DNA of 21,329 nt from Desulfuromusa sp. Lineage in GTDB: Bacteria > Desulfobacterota > Desulfuromonadia > Desulfuromonadales > Geopsychrobacteraceae. The stretch covers positions 1 through 21,329 of the forward strand of contig JAOZOH010000048.1 in the NCBI GenBank assembly GCA_029933365.1. Direction: 5' to 3'. The notes under the pieces are model-generated. The model saw only the letters and a program-made list of their open reading frames with translations. It searched no databases and was not told the DNA's origin. The position numbers and the translations under genes are program-made. This document shows positions 1 through 6,928 of this stretch, in pieces (positions within the stretch are counted from its first letter, which is position 1; the number at the start of each line of letters is the position of its first letter).

Positions 1-93
1 AATATTTGTCATATTGTGACAAATATCATCCCAAAGTAATTCCATAGTTTTGAGTTTTTCAGCCGCCGTCATTTCTTGTATGTCAATGTTCAT
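1..93 (-). CDS. Addiction-module antitoxin, N-terminal fragment (CHP02574-like)
   Basis: Reading leftward, an ATG preceded by GGAG about eight bases upstream opens a frame that runs off the window edge after 31 codons. The visible protein begins MNIDIQEMTAAEKLKTMELL and continues with WDDI. The pattern MTxAEKLxxMExLWDD is typical of the short antitoxins of the 'addiction module component, CHP02574' family, which neutralise a RelE/ParE-type RNase or gyrase toxin encoded just downstream. The toxin would lie outside this window, so the pairing is inferred. The gene is in the same orientation as the MazF-like pair to its right, giving two toxin-antitoxin loci in tandem. A perfect inverted repeat (positions 2-26) lies inside the coding sequence. 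Family assignment is from a short N-terminus only. Confidence 0.6.
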   Translation of the reverse strand, partial: MNIDIQEMTAAEKLKTMELLWDDICHNMTNI

Positions 94-145
94 CGAGAGC
101 TCCAATTGTGCGATTGTGAATGAATATTCTCGGTACTCGTTGAGC

Positions 146-174
146 ATGATAGCATAAAGCTTGAAAGTTGAACA
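146..174 (-). promoter_or_regulatory. Probable extended -10 promoter for the leftmost antitoxin gene
   Basis: On the minus strand TATCAT is preceded by TGC (an extended -10 motif), and a weak -35 TGTTCA lies 17 bases upstream. Transcription would start about 45 bases before the antitoxin ATG. The -35 matches the consensus at only three positions, so the call depends mainly on the extended -10. Confidence 0.35.
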
Positions 175-199
175 GCAGACTGCAGATGTGAAGAATCTC

Positions 200-210
200 G
201 GGGGGGGGGG
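200..210. repeat. Homopolymeric run of 11 G
   Basis: Eleven consecutive G residues stand between the toxin gene and the next antitoxin gene, about 30-60 bases upstream of the probable -35 of the latter. Runs this long are rare in bacterial chromosomes and change length by slipped-strand mispairing. The exact length may also be a sequencing artefact. Confidence 0.85.
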
Positions 211-364
211 TGGATCAGGTGTTTACTTTTATTGCATATCGCTGGAAATGAATAGCTATGTGGACACCGTCCAATCGGTAATAGAATAGTCAAAGGCTCT
301 ATTTGACAGGATGAAAATCTGATAAGTTCGGATAAATCAAAACCTTTTCAATGTCTTTATTCGT

Positions 365-706
365 TTAGAGACCAAACACTTCTGTTACGCAGCGGTCGAT
401 TTGAGCCATCAGGGGGAGGGGGCATTGCAATAAGGGGCCGTTAACGAGTCTTTTGTTGTCGATTGCACGTATCTGGTCGACAAGCAGGTCAGAGTCTTTT
501 TCCAGTTGTTCTTCGGCCGGTATGCGGAACCGAAGTGGTTCGGCATCATCGACAAGCTTTGTTGTTAGGGGAATGATCAGGGTCGACGGATGCGACACGT
601 CAAGGAGATCTTGGCATTGAATAATCAGGACAGGGCGGATTTTACCGGGTTCGGTGCCCTTGCCGGGGTTGAGATTCGCTAGCCATATTTCTCCGCGTTT
701 ATACAT
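365..706 (-). CDS. Type II toxin, MazF/PemK family endoribonuclease
   Basis: The 113-residue product starts MYKRGEIWLANLNPGKGTEP and continues GKIRPVLIIQ, the classic opening of the PemK/MazF fold (RGExWxxxLxPxxGxExxKxRPVLIIQ). It also carries the conserved PLTT strand (about residues 45-48) and DLLVDQIRAID (about 74-84) found in the family's nuclease core. MazF toxins cleave mRNA at short sequence motifs and are silenced by direct binding of the antitoxin. A longer frame begins 18 codons upstream, but the chosen ATG has GAGG nine bases before it and starts eight bases inside the end of the antitoxin gene, the usual translational coupling for these pairs. All expected core motifs are present, so the toxin looks intact. 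The specific cleavage site cannot be read from sequence. Confidence 0.88.
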   Translation of the reverse strand: MYKRGEIWLANLNPGKGTEPGKIRPVLIIQCQDLLDVSHPSTLIIPLTTKLVDDAEPLRFRIPAEEQLEKDSDLLVDQIRAIDNKRLVNGPLLQCPLPLMAQIDRCVTEVFGL

Positions 707-935
707 CCGGTGCATCCTCGACTGCATCAAACTCGGCATTAATACGCATGCTCTCTTCACGAACCCGTCTGGATGCTTCCATAATCCGTTTTCTCCGTAG
801 TTCCCTGTCGACCTGCTTATTCATGGCAATCACAGCTTGACGTACATACTCGGCTCTGGGTATGTGCAGACTTCGAGAGCGCTTATTTAATTCCTCCAGA
901 ACCTCATCCTGAATCCGTATCGATATTGTTGCCAT
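699..935 (-). CDS. Ribbon-helix-helix antitoxin partner of the MazF-like toxin
   Basis: This 78-residue, highly charged protein begins MATISIRIQDEVLEELNKRS. The N-terminal strand TISIRI and the following helices (to about residue 42, RAEYVRQAVIAMNK) fit a CopG/MetJ-type ribbon-helix-helix DNA-binding domain. The acidic C-terminal tail (FDAVEDAPDV) is the part that usually wraps the toxin. It is the first gene of the pair, overlaps the toxin gene by eight bases, and has a strong GGAGG about eight bases before its ATG. By family analogy it binds the toxin and represses its own promoter, which lies immediately upstream. Confidence 0.85.
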   Translation of the reverse strand: MATISIRIQDEVLEELNKRSRSLHIPRAEYVRQAVIAMNKQVDRELRRKRIMEASRRVREESMRINAEFDAVEDAPDV

Positions 936-965
936 ATTCAGCCTCCATTTTCGTAACTACTTTTG

Positions 966-994
966 ATTGTATAAAATGAGATACGTTTTGACAA
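966..994 (-). promoter_or_regulatory. Promoter of the antitoxin-toxin operon
   Basis: On the minus strand TTGTCA and TACAAT are separated by exactly 17 bases, a near-consensus sigma70 promoter ending about 30 bases before the antitoxin ATG. Inside the spacer GTAT and ATAC bracket eight bases, a possible half-site pair for the ribbon-helix-helix protein. The operator is speculative, the promoter itself is good. Confidence 0.7.
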
Positions 995-1220
995 GAATCA
1001 ATAGGAAAATGATTTGTGCAAAGATGTCAGACGATGCGTTTAAAACATTTTGATAAATTCCCACGTGAAAGAAAAGATTTTACTTTTATAATTTACAACA
1101 CAATGTTAGTATTTGTATGCGTTCATTTTGGACGTCCTGTGGAGGGGGCCTATCTGGTAAACCGTTCCAATAATTACACAACGCCCATTGTGGGCAATAT
1201 TATTGATAGGGGGGAAATGT

Positions 1221-1511
1221 ATGAAAAATTTGAAAAAAGCGTTAGTTTATTCTCTGCTGATTCTGGCTTTTGGTTTCGTTTATCAACCTGCTTTTGCTGC
1301 AGCTAAAGTCAATCTTAATACTGCAACGGTTGAGCAGTTGGTAGAGCTAAAAGGAATCGGAGAAAAAACGGCGGGGAAAATTATAGAATATAGAAAAAAC
1401 AAGAAGTTCTCATCGGTTGATGAGTTGGTCAATGTTAAAGGGATTGGTGACAAAACTATGGAAAAAATTCGTGGACAACTTACTGTTGACGTGAAAAAAA
1501 CAAAGAAATAG
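1221..1511 (+). CDS. ComEA-like secreted helix-hairpin-helix DNA-binding protein
   Basis: The 96-residue product has a clear Sec signal peptide (basic MKNLKK, hydrophobic core, cleavage near PAFA|AAK at residue 26). The mature part is almost only a ComEA-type double helix-hairpin-helix: VNLNTATVEQLVELKGIGEK (about 30-49) and then DELVNVKGIGDKTMEKI (about 71-87). The two GIG hairpins contact the DNA backbone. Such small periplasmic proteins bind incoming DNA in natural competence, or occur as stand-alone periplasmic proteins in many deltaproteobacteria. There is no transmembrane anchor or comEC nearby, so a role in uptake is only suggested. The ATG was chosen because AGGGGGG lies about seven bases upstream; an earlier in-frame ATG has no such site. 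A terminator follows closely, so it is probably a single-gene unit. Confidence 0.85.
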   Translation: MKNLKKALVYSLLILAFGFVYQPAFAAAKVNLNTATVEQLVELKGIGEKTAGKIIEYRKNKKFSSVDELVNVKGIGDKTMEKIRGQLTVDVKKTKK

Positions 1512-1537
1512 TCACTATCCGGGTTGTTTTCACAGGT

Positions 1538-1580
1538 GAAATGGCAGGAGAGGGGAAGAACCCTTTTTCTGCCATTTTTT
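1538..1580 (+). terminator. Rho-independent terminator after the ComEA-like gene
   Basis: AATGGCAG and CTGCCATT form the base of a stem that continues inward through GAG/TTT wobble pairs and AGGG/CCCT to a six-base loop (GAAGAA). A run of T follows immediately. It ends about 30 bases before prsK, so prsK probably depends on readthrough or on a promoter overlapping this hairpin. Confidence 0.85.
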
Positions 1581-1610
1581 AATTTACGTAGGTTGATGGA
1601 AGGATAATCC

Positions 1611-3686
1611 ATGTTTTCCATATTTATCCTTTGGATGAATATTATTCTATGTTCCGTTGCGGGAATTATTCTGCTCTTGCGGCGCTCGTACCCGATTTCT
1701 ATCTTATTTTTTGTTTCAGCATTGTTTTCCCTTTCCGGTCTGACTTTTGTTGACCTGCAGACACTCCAACATCCTGAGCAATTATTTCTGTGGCGAAAAT
1801 ATGGGTTGTTTTTTGAAGCCATTGTTGCTTTCTGCTGTTATTTTTATACAAAAACTGCTTTTCGAGAGAATTCTGAAATTTATAAAGGTCGTGGTTTCTG
1901 GATATCCATTGTTGTTGCTCTCTCTTTGTTGATTTTTATTGTTTACAGTCCAATTGAAAATCTGCTTTTTTCCCCCGACTTTGCTGAAGAACATATCATT
2001 TTTCTGACTAAATCAGGATTTATTGTCTATCTGATACTTATGGTTTTTTTGGTGTTTGGCATGGTGCAGCTAGAGAGAACTCTGGCGGGGTTACATCAGC
2101 TACAACGTTGGAATATCAAGTTGCTTGTTGTTGGCAGTGGGTTGTTGCTGGCATCTTTTGCCCTCTACTTCAGCCATAGTTTATTGTATCGTTCGATTAA
2201 TTTGAATTTTTTGGGGGTTCGATCAGCTGCAGTATTCATTGCGGTTTCAATATTTTGTTACGCGTTTTTATTCCACAAAAGTGACGCCAAGTTGTCTCTG
2301 TCTCGTGGTATTGCCCACCGTTCCTTCGTATTATTAATTGTCGGCGGTTATCTGATTTTATTGGGTGTGGTTGGTGAAGGACTCCGTTACCTGAATATTT
2401 CGAGTGCAAAACCGATATTATATATCCTGTTGCTGGTGAGCAGTGTTGCACTTGTTGTTTTTTTTCTCTCGGAGAAGTTGCGGCGCAAGCTCAAGGTTGT
2501 CCTGCACAAGAATTTTTACCAGAGCAAATATGATTATCAGGAACAATGGCAGAATTTTGCGAATCGGGTTGGTGCAGGAACTTCACTCCCCGAGATACAA
2601 ACCACGATCCTTGACCTGTTCTGTGAGCCTTTGGCTTGCAAGGGGGGCGCTTTATATCTCTACGATTTTGAATCAAGTAGTTATGCTTTTAGTGCATCCT
2701 TTAGCTTCAGACGTGATTGGCGTCCCTTTTCTGAGACTGATCCCCTAATCGTAAAACTCCGTCAGCGCCAGCAGAGAGATTGGATCATCAATCTCAAAGA
2801 GGATCATCCTGAATTGAGCGACTCTTTAATTGAGTCTTTTAGTGAGATCGGGGCGTTCCTGATTGTGCCACTTTTTTTCGATGAGGAACTGGCTGGATTT
2901 ATTATTCTTGGTGAGCAGATTAATCCAAATGAAGAATTAACTTACGAAGATTACGATCTTTTGCGGATGTTGGCTCGGCAGGCGATTGCGACGGTGCAGG
3001 GGCTGCGCCTTTCTGAGCAGTTATCAACGGCTAGAGAGTTGGCGGCAATTGGCAAGGTTTCAACTTTTGTTCTACATGACTTGAAGAATCAGGTCTCGGG
3101 TTTGTCGTTGATGCTTGATAATGCCCGAGATTATATTGCGGATGCCGAATTTCAACAGGATATGCTGGAAACGGTCGGAAATACAGTTGACAATATGAAA
3201 GGCTTGATTGCACGCTTAAAAAGTATTAAAGAAAAACCGGAACTTGTTATTGCTTCGATTCCGTTACGTACAATTATTGAGGATGCTGTTGAGACGGCTG
3301 GATCCAATATCGAAGTGGTTGGTAAATCAATACAGGTTGCTGTAGATGAGGAAGAAATCTACAAGGTGATATTAAATTTACTGGTCAACGCTGCTGAAGC
3401 AACGGGTGACGGTGAACCGGTACGGCTAAAATATGGTCGACGAAATGATGCGGCTTTTATCGAGGTCAGTGATTCGGGGTGTGGGATGAGTGCTGATTTT
3501 ATTGAACATAAATTATTTAAACCGTTTGAAACCACCAAGAAGCATGGTTTTGGTATTGGTCTTTATCAATGCAAACTGATTGTCGAATCGCATGGCGGAA
3601 AAATTGGAGTTGCAAGTTCGGCAGGGCAGGGGACAACATTTACCCTGTTGCTGCCATTGCTCTCTGGCTCCAGAATAACAGGATAG
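1611..3686 (+). CDS. prsK: PrsK-type membrane sensor histidine kinase (PEP-CTERM system)
   Basis: This is a 691-residue protein. About the first 285 residues are strongly hydrophobic, with many predicted membrane spans. A GAF-like region follows (about 320-470, ending ATVQGLRLSEQLSTARELAA), then a short HisKA-like helix with phospho-acceptor His489 in VLHDLKNQVSGLSLML, then an ATPase domain with Asn593 in NLLVNAAEA, a G1 box SDSGCGMS and F/G2 boxes LFKPFETTKKHGFGIGLY. The unusual HDLKN box, followed by FQQDMLETV, and the overall architecture match the PrsK family (TIGR02916) that accompanies exosortase/PEP-CTERM systems. All kinase residues look intact. GGAAGGA lies six bases before the ATG. 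The partner regulator follows 35 bases downstream. The signal sensed is unknown. No exosortase or PEP-CTERM exopolysaccharide genes are in the window. Confidence 0.88.
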   Translation: MFSIFILWMNIILCSVAGIILLLRRSYPISILFFVSALFSLSGLTFVDLQTLQHPEQLFLWRKYGLFFEAIVAFCCYFYTKTAFRENSEIYKGRGFWISIVVALSLLIFIVYSPIENLLFSPDFAEEHIIFLTKSGFIVYLILMVFLVFGMVQLERTLAGLHQLQRWNIKLLVVGSGLLLASFALYFSHSLLYRSINLNFLGVRSAAVFIAVSIFCYAFLFHKSDAKLSLSRGIAHRSFVLLIVGGYLILLGVVGEGLRYLNISSAKPILYILLLVSSVALVVFFLSEKLRRKLKVVLHKNFYQSKYDYQEQWQNFANRVGAGTSLPEIQTTILDLFCEPLACKGGALYLYDFESSSYAFSASFSFRRDWRPFSETDPLIVKLRQRQQRDWIINLKEDHPELSDSLIESFSEIGAFLIVPLFFDEELAGFIILGEQINPNEELTYEDYDLLRMLARQAIATVQGLRLSEQLSTARELAAIGKVSTFVLHDLKNQVSGLSLMLDNARDYIADAEFQQDMLETVGNTVDNMKGLIARLKSIKEKPELVIASIPLRTIIEDAVETAGSNIEVVGKSIQVAVDEEEIYKVILNLLVNAAEATGDGEPVRLKYGRRNDAAFIEVSDSGCGMSADFIEHKLFKPFETTKKHGFGIGLYQCKLIVESHGGKIGVASSAGQGTTFTLLLPLLSGSRITG

Positions 3687-3721
3687 TTGATATATCTACC
3701 AATTCAAACTAGCTGACGGGG

Positions 3722-5155
3722 ATGAACTTGGAAAAATTACTGATTGTTGATGATAGCAAGGAAATCAGAAAACAGCTCAAGTGGGGCTTGGGGAAGGAAT
3801 TCCGTATTCTGATGGCGGAGTCGGTTGATGAGGCCCTTAAGCTTTTTGAGCAACATTCTCCCAAGGTTGTCACTCTTGACTTGGGTTTACCCCCCGATAT
3901 AGATGGAGCCTCTGAGGGACTACGATGCTTGCAGCAGATGTTGCAGAAACAACCGACCAGTAAGATTATTGTCCTGTCAGGCAACGAGGATCATGTTAAT
4001 GCTTTAGCCGCGGTCGATATGGGGGCTTATGATTATTATCACAAGCCCATTAACTTGGATGAGTTGAAAATTATCCTCTCCCGTGCTTTTCATGTTGCTG
4101 GACTTGAAGAGGAGAATCGCCGTCTGCAGGTTTCTGCCGGTCAGGATAAGGAGCATGGTTATAGTGGCATTTTTGGCCAATGTCCACAGATGCAACAGGT
4201 GTTTGCCATGATCAAGAAGGTTGCATCCATCGACGTGCCAATCCTGATCCTTGGAGAAAGTGGAACCGGTAAGGAGGTTGTTGCTCGGGCTATTCATAAT
4301 CGCGGAATTAGGAAAGATGGTAATGTTATCGCAATTAACTGCGGCGCTATTCCTGAAAGTTTACTTGAAAGTGAATTGTTTGGACATGAAAAAGGTGCCT
4401 TTACCGGTGCTCAGAATCGGGTGCAGGGGAAGGTTGAATATGCGGAAGGAGGAACCCTGTTTCTTGATGAGATTGGGGAAATGGCGCCACTGTTGCAGGT
4501 GAAGTTGCTCCGTTTTCTTCAGGAAAAGGTCATTCAGCGAGTTGGTGGTCGTGAGGATATCTCTGTTGATACCCGAATTGTTGCAGCCACCAATGTCGAT
4601 ATTCAGGATTCGATAGCCAATGGAAAGTTTCGCGAAGATCTATATTACCGCATTGGAGTGATTACCATAGAATTACCACCCCTGCGTGAACGGGGTGATG
4701 ATATTGAACTTCTGGCGAATATTTTTCTGCGCCGCTTTGGTCAGGAATTTGGACAGAAAGTTAGAGGTTATAGTTCAACGGCACTGAGCTGGTTAAGAAC
4801 TTACGAGTGGCCCGGAAATGTGCGTGAGCTAGAAAATAAAATCAAACGGGCTGTGGTTATGGCAGAAAGTCCGATTATAGAAGCGTGTGACCTTGGTTTC
4901 GAGGAAAAACAAGAGCTTGTCGAATCCGATAACTCCCATGGTGATGACACCCTTCGGGGAGTGCCAAACATGGCTAAGGAACTCAACTTTACCGGGATGA
5001 CACTCAAAGATGCTCGCCAACAAGTAGAGAAAAATTTAATCCAGCAGGCAATGGAGAGATCGCAGGGGAATATTCTTAAGGCGGCAGAAGAGTTGGACGT
5101 AAGTAGACCAACTTTTTACGATCTACTTAAAAAGCATGGTTTGCACCAATCCTGA
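3722..5155 (+). CDS. prsR: PrsR-type sigma54-dependent response regulator
   Basis: The 477-residue regulator has three parts. The receiver domain (1-125) carries Asp53 in TLDLGLPPD and Lys108 in YYHKPI. The AAA+ sigma54-activation domain (about 150-390) has Walker A GESGTGKE (178-185), the sigma54-contacting GAFTGA loop (225-230) and Walker B GGTLFLDE (243-250). A C-terminal Fis-type helix-turn-helix ends the protein (about 445-477, AAEELDVSRPTFYDLLKKHG). The stretch LDLGLPPDIDGASEGL is diagnostic of the PEP-CTERM-box regulators (TIGR02915). It should activate RNA polymerase with sigma54 at distant promoters once phosphorylated by the adjacent kinase. The start is uncertain: the ATG abuts its GGGG with no spacer, while an in-frame TTG two codons later has about six bases of spacing. 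I saw no clear -24/-12 sigma54 promoter in the window. Confidence 0.9.
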   Translation: MNLEKLLIVDDSKEIRKQLKWGLGKEFRILMAESVDEALKLFEQHSPKVVTLDLGLPPDIDGASEGLRCLQQMLQKQPTSKIIVLSGNEDHVNALAAVDMGAYDYYHKPINLDELKIILSRAFHVAGLEEENRRLQVSAGQDKEHGYSGIFGQCPQMQQVFAMIKKVASIDVPILILGESGTGKEVVARAIHNRGIRKDGNVIAINCGAIPESLLESELFGHEKGAFTGAQNRVQGKVEYAEGGTLFLDEIGEMAPLLQVKLLRFLQEKVIQRVGGREDISVDTRIVAATNVDIQDSIANGKFREDLYYRIGVITIELPPLRERGDDIELLANIFLRRFGQEFGQKVRGYSSTALSWLRTYEWPGNVRELENKIKRAVVMAESPIIEACDLGFEEKQELVESDNSHGDDTLRGVPNMAKELNFTGMTLKDARQQVEKNLIQQAMERSQGNILKAAEELDVSRPTFYDLLKKHGLHQS

Positions 5156-5161
5156 TGGCAT

Positions 5162-5202
5162 AAAAAACCGACCTACTGCTAGCACAGTAGGTCGGTTTTT
5201 TT
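5162..5202. terminator. Bidirectional Rho-independent terminator
   Basis: A perfect stem ACCGACCTACTG/CAGTAGGTCGGT with a six-base loop is flanked by six A on the left and at least seven T on the right, so it can terminate in both directions. It separates prsR from the convergent fibronectin gene. Confidence 0.95.
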
Positions 5203-5248
5203 GCTTAGCCATTTTACGATTTGTATGAACTGAATCAATTCTAAAAAA

Positions 5249-6136
5249 TTATTCCGTGGTAAACCGCACAACTTCACTCTCGTAAGTCAGGTTTGGGTCT
5301 TGTGTGTCGGTGGCGACGACTTTCCAGTAGTAGGTTGTTGCTGGTTCCAGGTTATAAGCTTGATGATAATCACTGCTCCCTTTATCTACCGAATAGAGCA
5401 CCGATTCTGTCGGTGGCTCAGAGCTTGCTGCGGTATGGCTACTTGATGAGTCCCCACCTCCTCCACCGCCTCCACAGGCAGTTAAAATTCCCCCGAGGAA
5501 CACAATAAGCAGGAAGCTGACCGTTTGCGGTAAGAGCTTTGTCCGTGGCAATAGTTTGTAGCTCAAAACAATAAGGATAAGTGTGGCCAGGACGATGCTG
5601 GCAGCTGGTGGAATACTATTATCTCCAGAGACTGGAGGCGCTGTTATTATTGAACCGGCAGCTGACACTTCACTTTGAACTGTGCCATAGTAGAGAGTAT
5701 AGGTCACATCATAACCAGATGGGGCGGTTTCCCAGCGAAAGGTGGCTGGGATGGGTTCACCGGCGGCACCGTTTGCAGGAGCCAGCAGGGCAGGAATCCA
5801 GCTATTGCTAACGATGTTGGAATAAGAACTTTCATTCCCATCATTATCATAAGCGGTGACAGCAAAGTAATAAGGAACTCCGTCAGTTAAGCCAGTGAGT
5901 AGAATTGTCAGGTCACCAATCTCAGTAGCATGAACATCTACCGGAGATAGCCCCTGATCAGCCTCAGTTCCGTCAAAGGGAGGATGTAGGTCTCCCTGTT
6001 TATAGTAAACATTGTATCCCTCAACTCCCGCAGTTGGGCTGGGATCCCAGGAAAGAGTGACATCTTGACAAAATGCACTACTTATTGGATTGACAAAAAT
6101 TAGAAAACTTATTATAAGTACTTGAAATAACTTCAT
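5249..6136 (-). CDS. Fibronectin type III surface protein with internal membrane/lipobox insert
   Basis: The 295-residue protein has a Sec signal peptide (about 1-23, MKLFQVLIISFLIF core) and a first FnIII domain (about 25-110: VTLSWDPSPTAGVEGYNVYY, later YYFAVTAYDNDGNES). A second FnIII-like domain starts at about residue 115 (LLAPANGAAG) and ends TYYWKVVATDT...FTTE. Between its early strands (TLYYGT) and late strands lies an insert of about 90 residues. It holds SIPPAAS, a hydrophobic run and a basic patch (KLLPRTK), then a second hydrophobic run ending LTAC followed by seven Gly. The first half resembles a PEP-CTERM-type sorting tail and the second a lipoprotein signal. I chose the ATG at 6136 because AAAGGA precedes it; an ATG nine codons earlier has no such site. 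It is convergent with prsR and divergent from the Crp-like gene. Function unknown; probably exported and cell-surface. Confidence 0.75.
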   Translation of the reverse strand: MKLFQVLIISFLIFVNPISSAFCQDVTLSWDPSPTAGVEGYNVYYKQGDLHPPFDGTEADQGLSPVDVHATEIGDLTILLTGLTDGVPYYFAVTAYDNDGNESSYSNIVSNSWIPALLAPANGAAGEPIPATFRWETAPSGYDVTYTLYYGTVQSEVSAAGSIITAPPVSGDNSIPPAASIVLATLILIVLSYKLLPRTKLLPQTVSFLLIVFLGGILTACGGGGGGGDSSSSHTAASSEPPTESVLYSVDKGSSDYHQAYNLEPATTYYWKVVATDTQDPNLTYESEVVRFTTE

Positions 6137-6244
6137 TAATATGTCCTTTGTAGTCCTTTTCATTTATAGATCGCAGAAGAAGATTGCATATTATAACAAA
6201 ACTGAGTCAGGGAAAATAGTTTTTTAATCTTAAGGTTATGCTAG
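6137..6244. promoter_or_regulatory. Divergent promoter region between the FnIII gene and the Crp-like regulator
   Basis: Two genes start outward from this 108-base spacer. On the minus strand a perfect TATAAT (complement of 6190-6195) can serve the FnIII gene, with no convincing -35. I could not identify a promoter for the regulator on the plus strand, nor a clear Crp-type palindrome. Confidence 0.4.
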
Positions 6245-6928
6245 GTGGATATTGCTTCTTCAACAATTATTAAACAATGCCCTTTGTTTTATGGTGTAAC
6301 GGCGACAGATCTGCGTCTGTTGTTGTCAATCATTCGAATCCGTAAATTTAATAAGGGTGAAATTTTATTTGAGGAGGGCGGCGCTGCAGAAGGTTTTTAT
6401 ATCGTCTCCTCTGGTAAAGTGAAGGTTTACAAATTATCCCCGGATGGCAGGGAGCGGATTCTACATGTAGTTCAACCTGGCAACAGTTTTGCTGAGGCCG
6501 CAATTTTTGATGATGGGCGGTATCCTGCCTTTGCAGAAACACTTAACCACTCAACCCTGTTGTTTTTTCCGAAACAAGAATTTCTAGAGTTATTACACCA
6601 GCATTCGCAACTGGCAATAAACATGATCGCCGGTTTATCCCGATTTCTGCGCCAGTTTACAGTGCAGATTGAAGATCTTACTTTTCGTGATGTCCCAGCT
6701 CGTTTAGCGCGTTATTTACTTAGCTTTTTTGACACGACGCCAATCTCAATTTTACTGCCGGTATCTAAGACGCAACTCGCTTCCAATCTCGGTACGACCA
6801 GTGAAACCCTGTCGAGAACCTTTCGTAAGCTTTCTGATGATGAAATTATCCACGTGCAAGGCAAAAATATTGAAATTTTAGATGCAGAACGTTTGTCTGA
6901 ATTGGCTGAGAGTTATAAGGAAACCTGA
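6245..6928 (+). CDS. Crp/Fnr-family transcriptional regulator
   Basis: The 227-residue protein has an N-terminal cyclic-nucleotide-binding-like beta roll (about 12-130; FNKGEILFEEGGAAEGFYIV, then GKVKVYKLSPDGRE), a long dimerisation helix (about 115-148), and a C-terminal winged helix with recognition motif SKTQLASNLGTTSETLSRTF (about 178-197). This order is that of Crp/Fnr regulators. The four-cysteine set needed for an FNR iron-sulfur cluster is absent (only one Cys near residue 11), so it is not an oxygen sensor of the FNR kind. The effector is not evident; Dnr-like or cAMP-independent types are possible. The start is GTG with only a weak AAGG upstream. It is transcribed away from the FnIII gene, which it might control. 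Confidence 0.85.
   Translation: MDIASSTIIKQCPLFYGVTATDLRLLLSIIRIRKFNKGEILFEEGGAAEGFYIVSSGKVKVYKLSPDGRERILHVVQPGNSFAEAAIFDDGRYPAFAETLNHSTLLFFPKQEFLELLHQHSQLAINMIAGLSRFLRQFTVQIEDLTFRDVPARLARYLLSFFDTTPISILLPVSKTQLASNLGTTSETLSRTFRKLSDDEIIHVQGKNIEILDAERLSELAESYKET

Larger units (their letters stand above)
94..364. other. Intergenic region between two toxin-antitoxin loci
   Basis: About 270 bases lie between the end of the MazF-like toxin gene and the start of the next antitoxin gene. I see no credible gene: the open frame across positions 90-293 (minus) is low-complexity and owes its length to the G run. The region holds the probable promoter at 146-174 and an 11-base G homopolymer. No Rho-independent terminator is evident behind the toxin gene. 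I looked for attC-like cassette recombination sites because tandem toxin-antitoxin genes can be integron cassettes, and found none. Confidence 0.6.

Noticed and set aside
94..364. Integron cassette (attC) site between toxin-antitoxin loci
   Set aside because: No pair of RYYYAAC/GTTRRRY core sites was found around the genes.
1016..1306. 96-codon frame on the plus strand before the ComEA-like gene
   Set aside because: It overlaps the ComEA-like gene in another frame, has no plausible ribosome-binding site and no domain; the region is better read as leader.
1283..1822. 179-codon open frame on the minus strand
   Set aside because: It is antisense to the ComEA-like gene, its terminator and the start of prsK, has no ribosome-binding site and no recognisable domain.
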